The notes below the pieces were generated by a model. It saw only the letters and a list, made by a program, of their open reading frames with translations. It had not been told where the DNA came from and searched no databases. Source: Sediminicoccus rosea (GTDB lineage Bacteria > Pseudomonadota > Alphaproteobacteria > Acetobacterales > Acetobacteraceae). Taken from it: 64,000 nt of DNA. How positions within the stretch are numbered: the stretch's first letter is position 1; each line of letters opens with the position of its first letter. The DNA is taken from assembly GCF_033547095.1 (NCBI RefSeq), contig NZ_CP137852.1:248001-312000 (forward strand), given 5' to 3'. Positions 32,998 to 42,578 of the stretch are shown here, in pieces. The position numbers and the translations under genes are program-made.

Positions 32998-33831
32998 TCA
33001 CCCCTCCCCCGCCTGGGCCAGGATGCGGCGGGCGCGGATGAGGATGGGCTCATCCACCATCAGCCCATCCACCACGAAGGAGCCGCGGCCCTCGCGTGCC
33101 GCCTCTTCGCCGGCGGCGAGCTGGCGGCGGGCCAAGTCGAGTTCGGCCGCGCTCGGTGAAAACCCCTCATTCAGGATGGGCACGAGCGAGGGGTGGATGC
33201 AGCTCGCCCCCACCAGCCCGGCGCGCTTGGAGCGGGCGACGAGGGCGCGCACCTTCTCGGCGTCCTTGTAGTCGGCGACGGTGCCGAGCGTGCCGAGCGG
33301 GGCCACGCCCGCCGCCACCGCCGCCAGCACCATCTGCCGCTTGGCCATGGCGATGATCTCGTCATCCGCCGCGGCGCCACATTCGGCGGCGAGGTCCTCG
33401 GCACCGATGAGCAGGCCCGCCACACGCGGTGAGGCACGGGCGATTTCGTGCAGCGAGCGCAGCGCGGCCGCGGTCTCGACCATGGGGATGATGCGCATAT
33501 GGCCGGTCAGCAATTCGCAGGCGAGCTGGACGTGGTCCGGGCCCAGCACCTTGGTGAGCAGGATGCCGTCCGCACCGGCGGCCACCGCGGCCTCGATATC
33601 CCCCACAGCGAGGCGCAGCGGGCGGTTCACGCGGACCAGCACCTCGGAGCCGCCGGAGCGCGCGATGGGGATGGCGGTGGCGAGCGCGGCGCGGGCCTCG
33701 GCCTTGCGCTCATGCGGGATGCTGTCCTCGAGGTCGAGCAGGATGGCATCCGCGCCGGCGGTCGCGGATTTCTCCACAAAGCGCGGCACATTGGCCGGCA
33801 CGTAGAGCATGGAACGCCAGATGCGGGCCAT
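32998..33831 (-). CDS. HpcH/HpaI-family CoA ester lyase (citrate lyase beta-like)
   Basis: 277-residue TIM-barrel lyase. The metal and substrate motifs are AILLDLEDSIPHERKAEAR, VLVRVNRP, PMVETAAALRSLHEIA and LLIGAEDLAAECG. The ATG at 33831 shares one base with the stop of the CoA-transferase gene (TGATG). The pair would activate a hydroxy-acid as a CoA ester and then split it, as with malyl- or citramalyl-CoA. The exact acid is not known. Confidence 0.88.
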   Translation of the reverse strand: MARIWRSMLYVPANVPRFVEKSATAGADAILLDLEDSIPHERKAEARAALATAIPIARSGGSEVLVRVNRPLRLAVGDIEAAVAAGADGILLTKVLGPDHVQLACELLTGHMRIIPMVETAAALRSLHEIARASPRVAGLLIGAEDLAAECGAAADDEIIAMAKRQMVLAAVAAGVAPLGTLGTVADYKDAEKVRALVARSKRAGLVGASCIHPSLVPILNEGFSPSAAELDLARRQLAAGEEAAREGRGSFVVDGLMVDEPILIRARRILAQAGEG

Positions 33832-35060
33832 CACTTGGTCTCCCCGTCGAGCACGATGCGCGCGGCGCGCAGGCGTGCGAGTTCCTCGGCACCCAGCAGC
33901 GGGGCGAGCAATGCGTCATTGTCCTGGCCCAGGCTCGGAGCCGGGTTGCGGAGGATGCCGGGTGTCGCGGAAAGGCGCGGCACCTCGCCATGCATGGGCA
34001 GCCAGCCGCCGGGTATCTCGGCATCCGGCACTTCGATCAGCGCCTCGCGGCCGGCGACGTAGTGGTCCTGCTCCAGGCCGGCCACGTCCATGATGGGGCC
34101 GATGGTGACGCCGTCGCGGTCGAACTGCGCCAGCGCCTCCTCCATGGTGAGCTGCGCCACGGCGTCACGCACCACGGCGTCGATCTCCTCGATGTGGCGG
34201 ATGCGGTCGCTGTTGGTGCGGAAGCGTGGGTCCTCCACCAGCTCGGGGCGGCCGATGCTCTTCATCAGCTTCACGAAGATCGCCTGGGTGGAGCTGGAGA
34301 GGCCGACCCAGCCGCCATCCTTGGTCTGGTAGGCGTTGCGCGGCGCCGTGTTGGTGCTGCGGCTGCCGGTGCGCGGCTTGAGCTTCCGGGTGATGCGGTA
34401 ATTCGCCATCTGCGGCTCGAGCACGGAGAAGATCGGCTCGAAGAGCGAGAGGTCCACCACCTGGCCCTGGCCGGTGCGCTCGGCATGGCGCAGCGCGATG
34501 AGGGTGGATGCCGAGCCCATCAGGCCCGCATAGGCGTCGGCCATGAACATGGGCGGCAGGACGGGCGGGCGGTCCGCATAGCCGTTGATGGCGGCGAAGC
34601 CGGAATAGCCTTCCACCAGCGTGCCGAAGCCCGGCTTATGCGCGAAGGGGCCGGTCTGCCCCCAGCCGGAGACGCGCACGATGACAAGGCGCGGGTTGAG
34701 CGCGTGCAGGGTCGCGGGGGAGAGGCCCATCTCCTCCAGCACGCCGGGCCGGAAACTCTCGACGAAGATGGCGGCGGTCTCTGTGAGGCGCTTCACCACG
34801 GCGATCGCGTCGGGCTGGCGGAGGTCGAGGCAGATGCTGCGCTTGTTGCGGCACCAGGTCTTCCAGGACGTCTCGACGCCGCCGACCTTCCAGGCGCGCA
34901 GCGAATCGCCGGCGGGAGGTTCGACCTTGATGACCTCGGCGCCCTGGTCGCTCAGCATCTTGGTGAGCATGTTGCCGGCGACGAGGCGGGAGAGATCCAC
35001 CACGCGCAGGCCATCCAGCGCGCCTGTCGCCGCCGCGTCGAATTCGCGCCGCGTGAGCAT
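33831..35060 (-). CDS. CaiB/BaiF (class III) CoA-transferase
   Basis: 409 residues. Family III CoA-transferases move CoA between carboxylic acids through an aspartyl intermediate; the candidate Asp is in MFMADAYAGLMGSASTLIALR. Other marks are LSRLVAGNMLTKMLSDQGAEVIKVEPP in two blocks, NKRSICLDLR and GWGQTGPFAHKPGFGTLVEGYSG near it. ATG 35060 follows GGGGAAG; an in-frame ATG at 35084 is possible. It is coupled to a CoA-ester lyase and is divergent from a PuuE-like gene. Confidence 0.9.
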   Translation of the reverse strand: MLTRREFDAAATGALDGLRVVDLSRLVAGNMLTKMLSDQGAEVIKVEPPAGDSLRAWKVGGVETSWKTWCRNKRSICLDLRQPDAIAVVKRLTETAAIFVESFRPGVLEEMGLSPATLHALNPRLVIVRVSGWGQTGPFAHKPGFGTLVEGYSGFAAINGYADRPPVLPPMFMADAYAGLMGSASTLIALRHAERTGQGQVVDLSLFEPIFSVLEPQMANYRITRKLKPRTGSRSTNTAPRNAYQTKDGGWVGLSSSTQAIFVKLMKSIGRPELVEDPRFRTNSDRIRHIEEIDAVVRDAVAQLTMEEALAQFDRDGVTIGPIMDVAGLEQDHYVAGREALIEVPDAEIPGGWLPMHGEVPRLSATPGILRNPAPSLGQDNDALLAPLLGAEELARLRAARIVLDGETK

Positions 35061-35141
35061 TTCTTCCCCGTTTCCCCACTGCATTGATCGCGGCCGACGC
35101 TATGGGCCAGTCTGGATCGGGTCAATGCGGAGGCGGCACAG

Positions 35142-36068
35142 GTGGCATACGAGGCGAAGCGCGATTTCATCGGATATGGCGCAAACCCGCCCGACCCGCG
35201 CTGGCCGGGGGGCGCGAAGCTCGCACTGAACTTCGTGCTGAATGTGGAGGAGGGCTCTGAGCCCTCGGTGCAGGATGGCGAGGGGTTTTCGGAGACGAAT
35301 CTGAGCGAGGCGCATGGGCGCAACCAGATCCCGAAGGGCCGGGATCTGGCGGCGGAGACGCTGTTCGAATACGGCAGCCGCGTGGGCTTCTGGCGCGTCA
35401 CGCGGATGTTCGCCGAGCGCGGCCTGCCGCTCACCATGTTCGCCTGCGCCCAGGCGCTGGAGCGCAATCCGGAGATCGCGGCGGCGATCCGCGCGTCGGG
35501 CAATGATGTCTGCTCGCATGGCTGGCGCTGGATCAAGCATTTCGAGCTGGATGAGGCGACGGAGCGCGAGCACATCGCGCGCGCCGTCGCCTCGCTGGAG
35601 CAGACCACGGGGCAGAGGCCTTCGGGCTGGTATTGCCGCTATGGACCCTCGGTGAACACGCGGCGGCTGGTGGCCGAGCATGGCGGCTTTCTCTACGACA
35701 GCGACCATTACGGCGACGAACTGCCCTTCTGGGTGACCATCGAGGGCCAGGGCCACCTGATCGTCCCCTATTCGATGGCGACGAATGACGCGAAGTATTT
35801 TGGCTCCATCGGCAATGGCGAGCAGTGGTTCGGCTACATCCGCGACGCCTTCGACACCATGCTGGATGAGGGGCGGCGCGGACGGCCGGCGATGATGTCA
35901 GTCGGGCTGCATCCGCGCATCACCGGCCAACCGGCGCGGGCGGCGGGGCTGCGGCGCCTGCTGGACCATGTGATGGCCCAACCGGATGTCTGGGTGGCGC
36001 GGCGCGAGGACATCGCGCGGCATTGGGTGGACACGCACCCCTATCCGGGGCGTGGTCTGAACGAGTGA
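35142..36068 (+). CDS. Polysaccharide deacetylase-fold hydrolase, PuuE/allantoinase-like
   Basis: 308 residues. It opens with RDFIGYGANPPDPRWPGGAKLALNFVLNVEEGSE in consecutive blocks, the signature of PuuE-type allantoinases, which use a NodB fold instead of the amidohydrolase fold. Also NDVCSHGWRWIKHFELD, SDHYGDELPFW and SVGLHPRITGQPAR, which carry the expected His and Asp sites. The GTG at 35142 has GGAGG eight bases upstream. The natural substrate may be allantoin or another N-acyl compound. It converges on a Bug gene across a strong hairpin. Confidence 0.85.
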   Translation: MAYEAKRDFIGYGANPPDPRWPGGAKLALNFVLNVEEGSEPSVQDGEGFSETNLSEAHGRNQIPKGRDLAAETLFEYGSRVGFWRVTRMFAERGLPLTMFACAQALERNPEIAAAIRASGNDVCSHGWRWIKHFELDEATEREHIARAVASLEQTTGQRPSGWYCRYGPSVNTRRLVAEHGGFLYDSDHYGDELPFWVTIEGQGHLIVPYSMATNDAKYFGSIGNGEQWFGYIRDAFDTMLDEGRRGRPAMMSVGLHPRITGQPARAAGLRRLLDHVMAQPDVWVARREDIARHWVDTHPYPGRGLNE

Positions 36069-36093
36069 GAATGGCGGCGCTGGGGATATGGCC

Positions 36094-36123
36094 TCGAACG
36101 CCGGGCGCCTGCCCGGCGTTCGA
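36094..36123. terminator. Bidirectional terminator hairpin
   Basis: TCGAACGCCGGGC pairs perfectly with GCCCGGCGTTCGA (13 bp) around GCCT. It lies between convergent stops at 36068 and 36135. Confidence 0.7.
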
Positions 36124-36134
36124 CGGCAGCCGAG

Positions 36135-37106
36135 CTAATCCGCCCGGATGCCCGCCTCGCGCACCAGGCGGCCCCAACGTTGCACCTCTGCCTCCATGAA
36201 GCTGCGGGAGCGGTCGGGCTCCCAGCCCAGCATGTCGAAGCCGCCCTCCTCGCCGCGGCGGCGCAGTTCACCGTCGCGCATGGCAAGCTGCGTGGCGCGA
36301 CTGATCTCCGCCAGCACGGGGCGCGGCACGGCGGTGTTGGTGAGCATGGCCGTCCAGTTGGTCATCTGCAGGTCGGGCGCGTTCGCCTCCAGCACGGTCG
36401 GGATGTCGGGCACCAGGCGGTGGCGCGTGGGGCTGGTCACGGCAAGGCCGCGCAGGCGCCCACCCTGAATCTGCGCGAGGCACTCGGGCAGGTTGGAGAC
36501 CATGAAGTCGAGATTGCCGGCGACGAGGTCGGTCACGCCCGGCGCGCCGCCGCGATAGGGCACATGGGTGATGTTGCCGCCGGCGCCGGAGACGCGGCGG
36601 AAGAGTTCGAGGCCCAGATGCGGCGGCGAGCCATTGCCGGAGGAGCCGCCATTGAGCACGCGCGAGCGGGACTGGGCGATCAGGTCGGCGAGGCTGCGCG
36701 CCGGATTGTTGGCGTTCACCACGACGACGAGCGGCAGAGAGCCGAGCACCGAGACGGGAACGAAATCCCGCATCAGGTCATAGGGCGCGTTGGGGAAGAG
36801 GCTGACATTCACCGCATGCGTCAGCGTGATGGCGAGCAGGGTATGGCCATCGGGCGGGGATTTGGCAGCGGCGTCGGCGCCGATCAGCGCATTGCCGCCG
36901 GCCCGGTTCTCGACCACCACGGGCCGGCTCCAGATCTCGGAGAGCTTCTGGGCCACGAGGCGCGCCATGATGTCGGTGAGGCCGGCCGGGGTGAAGGGGA
37001 CGATGTAGCGCACGGCGCGGTCGGGGAAGGCGGGCGCGGGCTGCGCCTGGGCGAGCATGGGAAGGCCGAAGGGCAGGCCGAAAGCCGCCCGGCGGGTGAT
37101 GGACAT
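36135..37106 (-). CDS. Bug/TctC-family tripartite tricarboxylate transporter binding protein (2)
   Basis: 323 residues with a leader MSITRRAAFGLPFGLPMLAQ that has a twin-arginine-like start. Family motifs: VRYIVPFTPAGLTDIMARLVAQ, ENRAGGNALIGADAAAKSPPDG, HVPYRGGAPGVTDLVAGNLDFM and VPDIPTVLEANAPDLQ. ATG 37106 has GGAGG seven bases upstream. Like the other Bug gene here, no permease genes are adjacent. Its ligand is unknown; the nearby PuuE-like hydrolase, CoA-transferase and serine hydrolase are candidates for the same pathway by position only. Confidence 0.92.
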   Translation of the reverse strand: MSITRRAAFGLPFGLPMLAQAQPAPAFPDRAVRYIVPFTPAGLTDIMARLVAQKLSEIWSRPVVVENRAGGNALIGADAAAKSPPDGHTLLAITLTHAVNVSLFPNAPYDLMRDFVPVSVLGSLPLVVVVNANNPARSLADLIAQSRSRVLNGGSSGNGSPPHLGLELFRRVSGAGGNITHVPYRGGAPGVTDLVAGNLDFMVSNLPECLAQIQGGRLRGLAVTSPTRHRLVPDIPTVLEANAPDLQMTNWTAMLTNTAVPRPVLAEISRATQLAMRDGELRRRGEEGGFDMLGWEPDRSRSFMEAEVQRWGRLVREAGIRAD

Positions 37107-37237
37107 GGATGTTCCTCCGATGGGCGATCCTTGCATTCCGGGGGCGCCCTTATCCCCGAGTGTAGGCGAAGCGAGGGGCTGTTTGGCAAGCTGCGGCGCC
37201 TCTGGCGTAATGACCGCGAACGAAGAGGAACCGCCCG

Positions 37238-38353
37238 ATGACCGACGCCTTCCCGCTGCCCAGCGCCAGCCCTGCCGAACTGGGCCTTGATCCCGCCAAG
37301 CTCGATCTCCTCTGCGCCCGGATCGAGGCGGACATCGCGGCCGGGCATCACCCGGGCGCGCAGGTGGCGCTGGCGCGTCACGGGAAGCTCGGCTTCTTCC
37401 GCAGCTTCGGCGCGGCGCGCCACGGCGTACCGGCGAACGACGCCACGCTCTGGCTGCTCTACTCCAACACCAAGGTGATCACGGCCGCCGGCCTCTGGGC
37501 GCTGGCGGAGGAGGGACGGCTGCGGCTGAGCGACACGATCGCGCAGTATCTCCCGGGCTTCGAGGCCGGCGGCAAGGGAGGCATCACCTTCGTCCAGCTC
37601 CTGACCCATCAGGCCGGTTTCCCAAGCGCGGAGGTGCCCGCCGCCGCCTGGGAGGATGCGGCCCTGCTGCGTGAGGTGGTCTGCGGCTTCCAGCTGGAGT
37701 GGGAGCCCGGCAGCAGCGTGCGCTACCACCCGGCTTCGGCGCATTGGGTGGCGGCCGCGGTGATCCGCGCTGTGACCGGCGAGGACCATCGCGCCTATCT
37801 GCGGCGCCGCATCATCGCGCCGCTGGGGTTGGAGGGGGAGCTTTTCGTCGGCGTACCGCCGGAGGTGCAGCCGCGCACCGTGGACATGCATGATGTGGAC
37901 GGCTCGGTCCGCATGCCGGAGGGGACGGCGGCGCATCGCGCCGCCGGCATTCCGGGCGGCGGCGGCTATGGCACCGCGCGGGCGATGGCGGCCTTCTACC
38001 AGGCGCTGCTGAACGGCGGCGCGGTGGCGGGGCGGCGCATCCTCTCACCGCGGATGCTGGGCTATGCCATCCGCAACTACACGGGCGACCGGCCGGATGA
38101 GTACAACGGGATGCCGATGCATCGAGGGCTCGGGCCACATCTGCGCGGCGAGACGGCGGGCATTCGCGGGCTGGGCGACATCGCGCATCCCGGTACCTTC
38201 GGGCATGGCGGCGTCGGCTCCTCCTATTGCTGGGCCGATCCTGCTTCGGGCGTGTCCTTCGCCTTCCTCTCGAACACGCGCCAGGCGGAGGAATTCCATG
38301 GGGCGCGGATGAACACGTTGAGCGACCTCGCCCACGCGGCCATCATTTCGTGA
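37238..38353 (+). CDS. Serine hydrolase of the beta-lactamase/class C (EstB) family
   Basis: 371 residues, no leader, so cytosolic. The SxxK motif is SNTK (about 82-85) in LWLLYSNTKVITAAGL; VRYHPASAHWV supplies the Tyr region (YxN replaced by YHP), and GHGGVGSSY near residue 325 stands for the HxG-type third motif. Such enzymes are esterases or amidases rather than true lactamases. ATG 37238 has GAGGAA seven bases upstream. It is divergent from the Bug gene and its end overlaps parB by 11 bp, tail to tail. Confidence 0.86.
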   Translation: MTDAFPLPSASPAELGLDPAKLDLLCARIEADIAAGHHPGAQVALARHGKLGFFRSFGAARHGVPANDATLWLLYSNTKVITAAGLWALAEEGRLRLSDTIAQYLPGFEAGGKGGITFVQLLTHQAGFPSAEVPAAAWEDAALLREVVCGFQLEWEPGSSVRYHPASAHWVAAAVIRAVTGEDHRAYLRRRIIAPLGLEGELFVGVPPEVQPRTVDMHDVDGSVRMPEGTAAHRAAGIPGGGGYGTARAMAAFYQALLNGGAVAGRRILSPRMLGYAIRNYTGDRPDEYNGMPMHRGLGPHLRGETAGIRGLGDIAHPGTFGHGGVGSSYCWADPASGVSFAFLSNTRQAEEFHGARMNTLSDLAHAAIIS

Positions 38354-39185
38354 GGAGGCGCACCAGCCCGTCGAGCTGGTCCAGGTCCTTGTAGGCCAGC
38401 ATCACCTGGCCGCCACGCCGGCCGTGGCGGATCGTCACCTTGAGGCCAAGATGGCCGCTGATCTGCCGCTCCAGCGCGCGTGTCTCGGCGTCGGATTTTG
38501 GCTGGCGCGGCGCGGGGCCGACATTCTTCGCCGCCGCCAGGGCTTCGGCCTGGCGCACGTTCAGCCCGCGATCCACCACCTGGAGGGCGAGGGCCACGGG
38601 ATCCTTCGCCGTGAGCAGGGCGCGGGCATGGCCGGCGGTCAGCGCGCCCTCGCGCAGCAGGTCCCGCACGCGCTCGGGCAGGTTCAGCAGGCGCAGGGTG
38701 TTGGCGACGTGCGGGCGGCTCTTGCCCACGGCGCGGGCCAGGGCTTCCTGCGTGAGGCCGAACTGCTCGGTGAGGCGACCATAGCCCTCGGCCTCCTCGA
38801 GCGGGTTGAGGTCCTGCCGCTGGAGATTCTCGACGAGGCCAGCGGCCATCGCTTCGCGGTCGGAGAATTCGCGCACCAGGGCCGGCACTTCGTGCAGGCC
38901 CGCCGCCTGGGCGGCGCGCCAGCGGCGCTCACCGCCGATGATCTGGTAACGGTTGGATTTGGACTTGGCGGGGCGGACCAGGATGGGCTGCAGCACGCCG
39001 TGCTCGCGGATCGAGGCGGCGAGTTCGGCCAGGGCGGCCTCGTCCATTGCCTCGCGCGGCTGGAAGGGGCCGGGCTCGATGGCGCTGACCTGCAGGGTCC
39101 GCAGGCCGGGCGCGCTGGCGCTGACGGCGGCGGCATCGCCCAAGAGGGCGGAGAGGCCGCGGCCGAGGGCGGGGGGTTTGGTCAT
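38343..39185 (-). CDS. parB: Chromosome partitioning protein ParB
   Basis: 280-residue CTP-dependent clamp that loads at parS and spreads to form the partition complex. Visible parts: RGLSALLGD start, the ParB/Srx domain with [19 protein letters not shown], the arginine patch [14 protein letters not shown] and [17 protein letters not shown], then the HTH with [26 protein letters not shown]. The C-terminal dimerisation block is [14 protein letters not shown]-like ([16 protein letters not shown]). It follows parA by 58 bp. Two parS sites lie 1.4 kb upstream, in rsmG. Confidence 0.97.
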   Translation of the reverse strand: MTKPPALGRGLSALLGDAAAVSASAPGLRTLQVSAIEPGPFQPREAMDEAALAELAASIREHGVLQPILVRPAKSKSNRYQIIGGERRWRAAQAAGLHEVPALVREFSDREAMAAGLVENLQRQDLNPLEEAEGYGRLTEQFGLTQEALARAVGKSRPHVANTLRLLNLPERVRDLLREGALTAGHARALLTAKDPVALALQVVDRGLNVRQAEALAAAKNVGPAPRQPKSDAETRALERQISGHLGLKVTIRHGRRGGQVMLAYKDLDQLDGLVRLLTK

Positions 39186-39243
39186 CGGGCGGCCTCCTCG
39201 GCCATCCTGGGGTTCAGCCCCGGATGGTCACACTCAACACGGA

Positions 39244-40074
39244 TCAGGATTCGCGCTCCAGATCATTCTTCGCCAGCTCGCGCAGCCGGGCACGGTGGCG
39301 GCGCAGGAATTCGGCGGCAAGGCGGGTATAGGCCTCGGCGCCGGGGGAGCGGGGGTCGTAGAAGGTGACGGGCAGGCCGTGCGACGGTGCCTCGGAGACG
39401 CGGACATTGCGCGGGATCACCGTGTCGTACACCTGGGACTTGAAGAAGCCCCGCACATCCTGCGCCACGGCCTCGGCCAGGTTGTTCCGGCGGTCGAACA
39501 TGGTGAGGACGATGCCGTCGAGTCGCAGCTTCGGGTTGAAGCCGGCGCGGACGCGATCCAGTGTCTGGATGATCTGCGAAACGCCTTCGAGGGCGTAGAA
39601 CTCGGCCTGGAGCGGAACCATGACCGATTCCGCCGCCACCAGCGCGTTGAGGGTGAGCAGGCCGAGCGACGGCGGGCAGTCGAGCAGGATCCACTCGACG
39701 CCCTTGAGCGCGGCGGCCCCTTTCTCGAGCGCGTCGCGCAGGCGGGTCTCGCGCTGGGCGAGGTCCACCAGCTCCAGCTCGCCGCCGGCGAGATTCGGGT
39801 CGGCCGGGATGATGGAGAGATTGGGGATGGCCGTGGGGCGCAGCACCTCGGCCAGCGGGCGGCCTTCGACCAGCATGGCGTAGCTGCCGGCGCCGCGGGC
39901 GGCGCGGGCGATGCCGAGGCCGGTGGAGGCGTTGCCCTGGGGATCGAGGTCAATGAGCACGACGCGCTGGCGAGCGGCGAGGGCCGCGGCCAGATTCACG
40001 GCCGTCGTGGTCTTGCCGACGCCACCCTTCTGGTTGGCGAGGGCCAGGATGCGGAAGGTGGCGGGGTCAGACAC
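39244..40074 (-). CDS. parA: Chromosome partitioning ATPase ParA
   Basis: 276-residue deviant Walker-type ATPase that forms a nucleoid gradient and moves ParB-parS complexes. Walker A is NQKGGVGKTTTAVNLAAAL with the signature lysine; Walker A' is LIDLDPQGNASTGLG and Walker B is WILLDCPPSLGLLTLNAL. It overlaps the 3' end of rsmG by 8 bp, as in many alphaproteobacteria, and precedes parB. Confidence 0.97.
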   Translation of the reverse strand: MSDPATFRILALANQKGGVGKTTTAVNLAAALAARQRVVLIDLDPQGNASTGLGIARAARGAGSYAMLVEGRPLAEVLRPTAIPNLSIIPADPNLAGGELELVDLAQRETRLRDALEKGAAALKGVEWILLDCPPSLGLLTLNALVAAESVMVPLQAEFYALEGVSQIIQTLDRVRAGFNPKLRLDGIVLTMFDRRNNLAEAVAQDVRGFFKSQVYDTVIPRNVRVSEAPSHGLPVTFYDPRSPGAEAYTRLAAEFLRRHRARLRELAKNDLERES

Positions 40075-40672
40075 CGGCAGGGCGTATCTCGCTGAGGCGG
40101 AGGATGGTCGCTTGTGCGTCGGTGCGGCTTTGGAACCGCTCCGTCCGCATAAGCCAACGCGGCGCGGCAGCCGTCAACTCCGCCTCGGCATTCCGGCCCT
40201 TCAAAAACACCGCGACGCCGCCTGGCGCCAGGATTCGCGCGGCATGGCCGAGCAGATCGTTCAGTGGGGCGAGGGCGCGGGCCGTCAGCACCTGGATCTT
40301 CGGCAGGCGCGCGGCCTCGATTCGCGAAGGGTGAACGCGCACATGGTTGAGGCCGAGCGTGCGGGCCGCCTCCATCAGGAAGGCGCATTTGCGCCGGTCG
40401 GATTCGACCAGGTGGGTCTCCTCCTCTCGCCCTATGGCGATGACCAAGCCGGGCAGGCCGCCGCCAGAGCCGATATCCGCCAGCGGGCCGGGCGGCAGGA
40501 GGGGGAGCATCTGCCACGAATCCAGGATGTGGCGGTGCCAGGCCTCTTCCTCCGGCACGGCGGCGATCAGGTTGATCCGCGCGTTCCAGGCGAGCAGCAG
40601 GCGCAGATACGCCCGGAGCTGCGCCTCTGTTTCACGTGGAACATCGAGGCTGGGCAGGTCAGGCTGTTTCAC
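40067..40672 (-). CDS. rsmG: 16S rRNA (guanine-527-N7)-methyltransferase
   Basis: About 201 residues, using SAM to methylate G527 of 16S rRNA. Motifs: [25 protein letters not shown], the SAM loop [17 protein letters not shown] and [11 protein letters not shown]. The gene starts inside a parS site. A GTG at 40672 has GAGG eight bases upstream; a GTG at 40681 in the same frame would add MFH but is too close to that motif. It overlaps mnmG upstream by some 14-23 bp and parA downstream by 8 bp. Confidence 0.93.
   Translation of the reverse strand: MKQPDLPSLDVPRETEAQLRAYLRLLLAWNARINLIAAVPEEEAWHRHILDSWQMLPLLPPGPLADIGSGGGLPGLVIAIGREEETHLVESDRRKCAFLMEAARTLGLNHVRVHPSRIEAARLPKIQVLTARALAPLNDLLGHAARILAPGGVAVFLKGRNAEAELTAAAPRWLMRTERFQSRTDAQATILRLSEIRPAGV
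40628..40643. promoter_or_regulatory. parS site 1
   Basis: TGTTTCACGTGGAACA, one base from the perfect 16-bp palindrome. It lies within rsmG, where it codes the DVPRET stretch. It is a ParB loading site. Confidence 0.93.
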
Positions 40673-42530
40673 GTGAAACACCTCGCCGCAGATGCACCGC
40701 GAGTGCGGCGATGGCCGCCGGGGTGACGCCAGGGATCCGCCCGGCGCCGCCCAGGGTGGCGGGGCGGGCGCGCTGCAGGCGGTCCTTCATCTCGTTGGAG
40801 AGGCCGGCGATCTCGGCGAAGTCCACATCGGGCGGGATGGCGAGCGCTTCCTCGCGCTCCAGCAGGGCACGCTCTCCCTCCTGGCGGGCGAGGTAGGGGC
40901 CGTAGAGCGCTTCGGCCTCGACATAGGCGCGAACCCGGCGCGGCAGGTCGCGCAGCCACGGGAAAAGACGCTCCGCCGCCTCGCCGGACATGGCGGGCAG
41001 GGCCAGCGTATCCAGGGCGCTGCGCCAGCGGCCATCCTGGTTCACCGCGACACCCGCGGCGGCATAGGCGGCAGGCGTCGCGCCCTCGGTCCGGGCCCGG
41101 TGCAGCGCCTCCGCCACATCGGTCGCGAAGGCGCGGTGCAGGGTGGAGCGTGCCGGACCGACACAGCCCCAGCCGATGCCCTTCTCCGTCAGGCGCATCC
41201 CGGCATTGTCGGCGCGCAGGCTGAGGCGGTACTCGGACCGCGCGGTGAGCATGCGGTAGGGCTCGCTCACGCCCTGCAAGGTCAGGTCATCCAGCAGTAC
41301 GCCCAGATAGGCCTCCGCACGGCTGAGCGTGGCGGGCGCGGCGCCACCGCCCGCGACATGCGCGGCGTTGACCCCAGCGAGCAGTCCCTGCGCGGCTGCC
41401 TCTTCATAGCCGGTCGTGCCGTTGATCTGCCCGGCCAGGAACAGGCCGGCCAGCGCCTTGCACTCCAGCGTCGGGCCGAGCGCGCGCGGGTCCACGTGGT
41501 CGTATTCGATCGCGTAGCCGGGCCGCAGGATCACGGCCTGCTCCAGCCCCGGGATGCTCGCGATCATCGCGCGCTGCACATCCTCGGGCAGGCTGGTCGA
41601 GATGCCATTGGGATAGACCGTCGGGTCATCCAGCCCCTCTGGTTCCAGGAAGATCTGGTGCCGCTCCCGCGATGCGAAGCGCACCACCTTGTCCTCGACC
41701 GAGGGGCAGTAGCGCGGGCCCACACCCTCGATGCGCCCGCCATAGACGGCGGAGAGGTGCAGGCTGCCGCGAATAATCTCATGCGTGCGGGCAGTGGTGT
41801 GGGTGATGCCGCATTCCACCTGGCGGTTGGCGATGCGCTCGGTCATCCAGGAGAGCGGTTCGGGCTCCGCGTCGCCCGGCTGCATCTCCAGGCTGGCCCA
41901 GTCGATCGTCCGGCCATCGAGGCGTGGCGGCGTGCCGGTCTTCAGCCGGGCCAGCGGCAGGCCAAGGCGCTCCAGCGCCAGGGCCAAGCCCACTGCCGGC
42001 GCCTCGCCCACGCGGCCGGCCGGAATGCGCTGCTCCCCGATATGGATCACGCCGCGCAGGAAGGTGCCGGTAGTGATGACCAGCGCGCCGCAGGCGATGC
42101 GCCGTCCCGTGCCGGTCACGAGACCCTGCAGGCGGCCGCCCTCGATCACCAGATCTTCGGCCGGATCGCCGAGGATGGTCAGGCCGTCCGTCTCCGCCAG
42201 CAGCGCCTGCACCGCCTCACGGTAGAGCCGCCGGTCGGCCTGGGCGCGCGGGCCGCGCACGGCGGGGCCCTTGCTGCGGTTCAGCAGCTTGAAATGGATG
42301 CCGGCCGCATCGGCCGCGCGGCCCATCAGCCCATCCAGCGCATCCACCTCGCGCACGAGATGCCCCTTGCCGACGCCGCCGATGGCCGGGTTGCACGACA
42401 TCTCGCCGAGCTTCGCCGGATCATGCGTCAGCAGCAGGGTGCGCGCGCCACACCGGGCCGATGCCGCCGCCGCCTCGCAGCCGGCATGGCCACCGCCCAC
42501 CACGATCACATCGAAGCGCATGTCCCACAT
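40659..42530 (-). CDS. mnmG: tRNA uridine-5-carboxymethylaminomethyl modification enzyme, FAD subunit
   Basis: 623 residues. With MnmE it modifies the wobble uridine (cmnm5U34) of several tRNAs. FAD is bound by [23 protein letters not shown]; family blocks include [43 protein letters not shown] and [15 protein letters not shown]. Start may be ATG 42530 or ATG 42521; neither has a clear ribosome site. It lies 48 bp after mnmE and overlaps rsmG, so the three read as one unit. Confidence 0.96.
   Translation of the reverse strand: MWDMRFDVIVVGGGHAGCEAAAASARCGARTLLLTHDPAKLGEMSCNPAIGGVGKGHLVREVDALDGLMGRAADAAGIHFKLLNRSKGPAVRGPRAQADRRLYREAVQALLAETDGLTILGDPAEDLVIEGGRLQGLVTGTGRRIACGALVITTGTFLRGVIHIGEQRIPAGRVGEAPAVGLALALERLGLPLARLKTGTPPRLDGRTIDWASLEMQPGDAEPEPLSWMTERIANRQVECGITHTTARTHEIIRGSLHLSAVYGGRIEGVGPRYCPSVEDKVVRFASRERHQIFLEPEGLDDPTVYPNGISTSLPEDVQRAMIASIPGLEQAVILRPGYAIEYDHVDPRALGPTLECKALAGLFLAGQINGTTGYEEAAAQGLLAGVNAAHVAGGGAAPATLSRAEAYLGVLLDDLTLQGVSEPYRMLTARSEYRLSLRADNAGMRLTEKGIGWGCVGPARSTLHRAFATDVAEALHRARTEGATPAAYAAAGVAVNQDGRWRSALDTLALPAMSGEAAERLFPWLRDLPRRVRAYVEAEALYGPYLARQEGERALLEREEALAIPPDVDFAEIAGLSNEMKDRLQRARPATLGGAGRIPGVTPAAIAALAVHLRRGVSRETA
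40665..40680. promoter_or_regulatory. parS site 2
   Basis: TGTTTCACGTGAAACA, the exact consensus palindrome, 21 bp from site 1. It overlaps the last codons of mnmG (VSRET) and the first codons of rsmG at once. Confidence 0.97.
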
Positions 42531-42578
42531 GGCGCGGCCTATAGCAGCGCCAGCGCGACAGCGCGATTCACCGCGTGC

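Noticed and set aside
37140-37240. Search for oriC or DnaA boxes near the parAB-rsmG-mnmG block
   Set aside because: No cluster of TTATCCACA-like sequences or AT-rich unwinding region was seen, so the origin is presumed outside the window.
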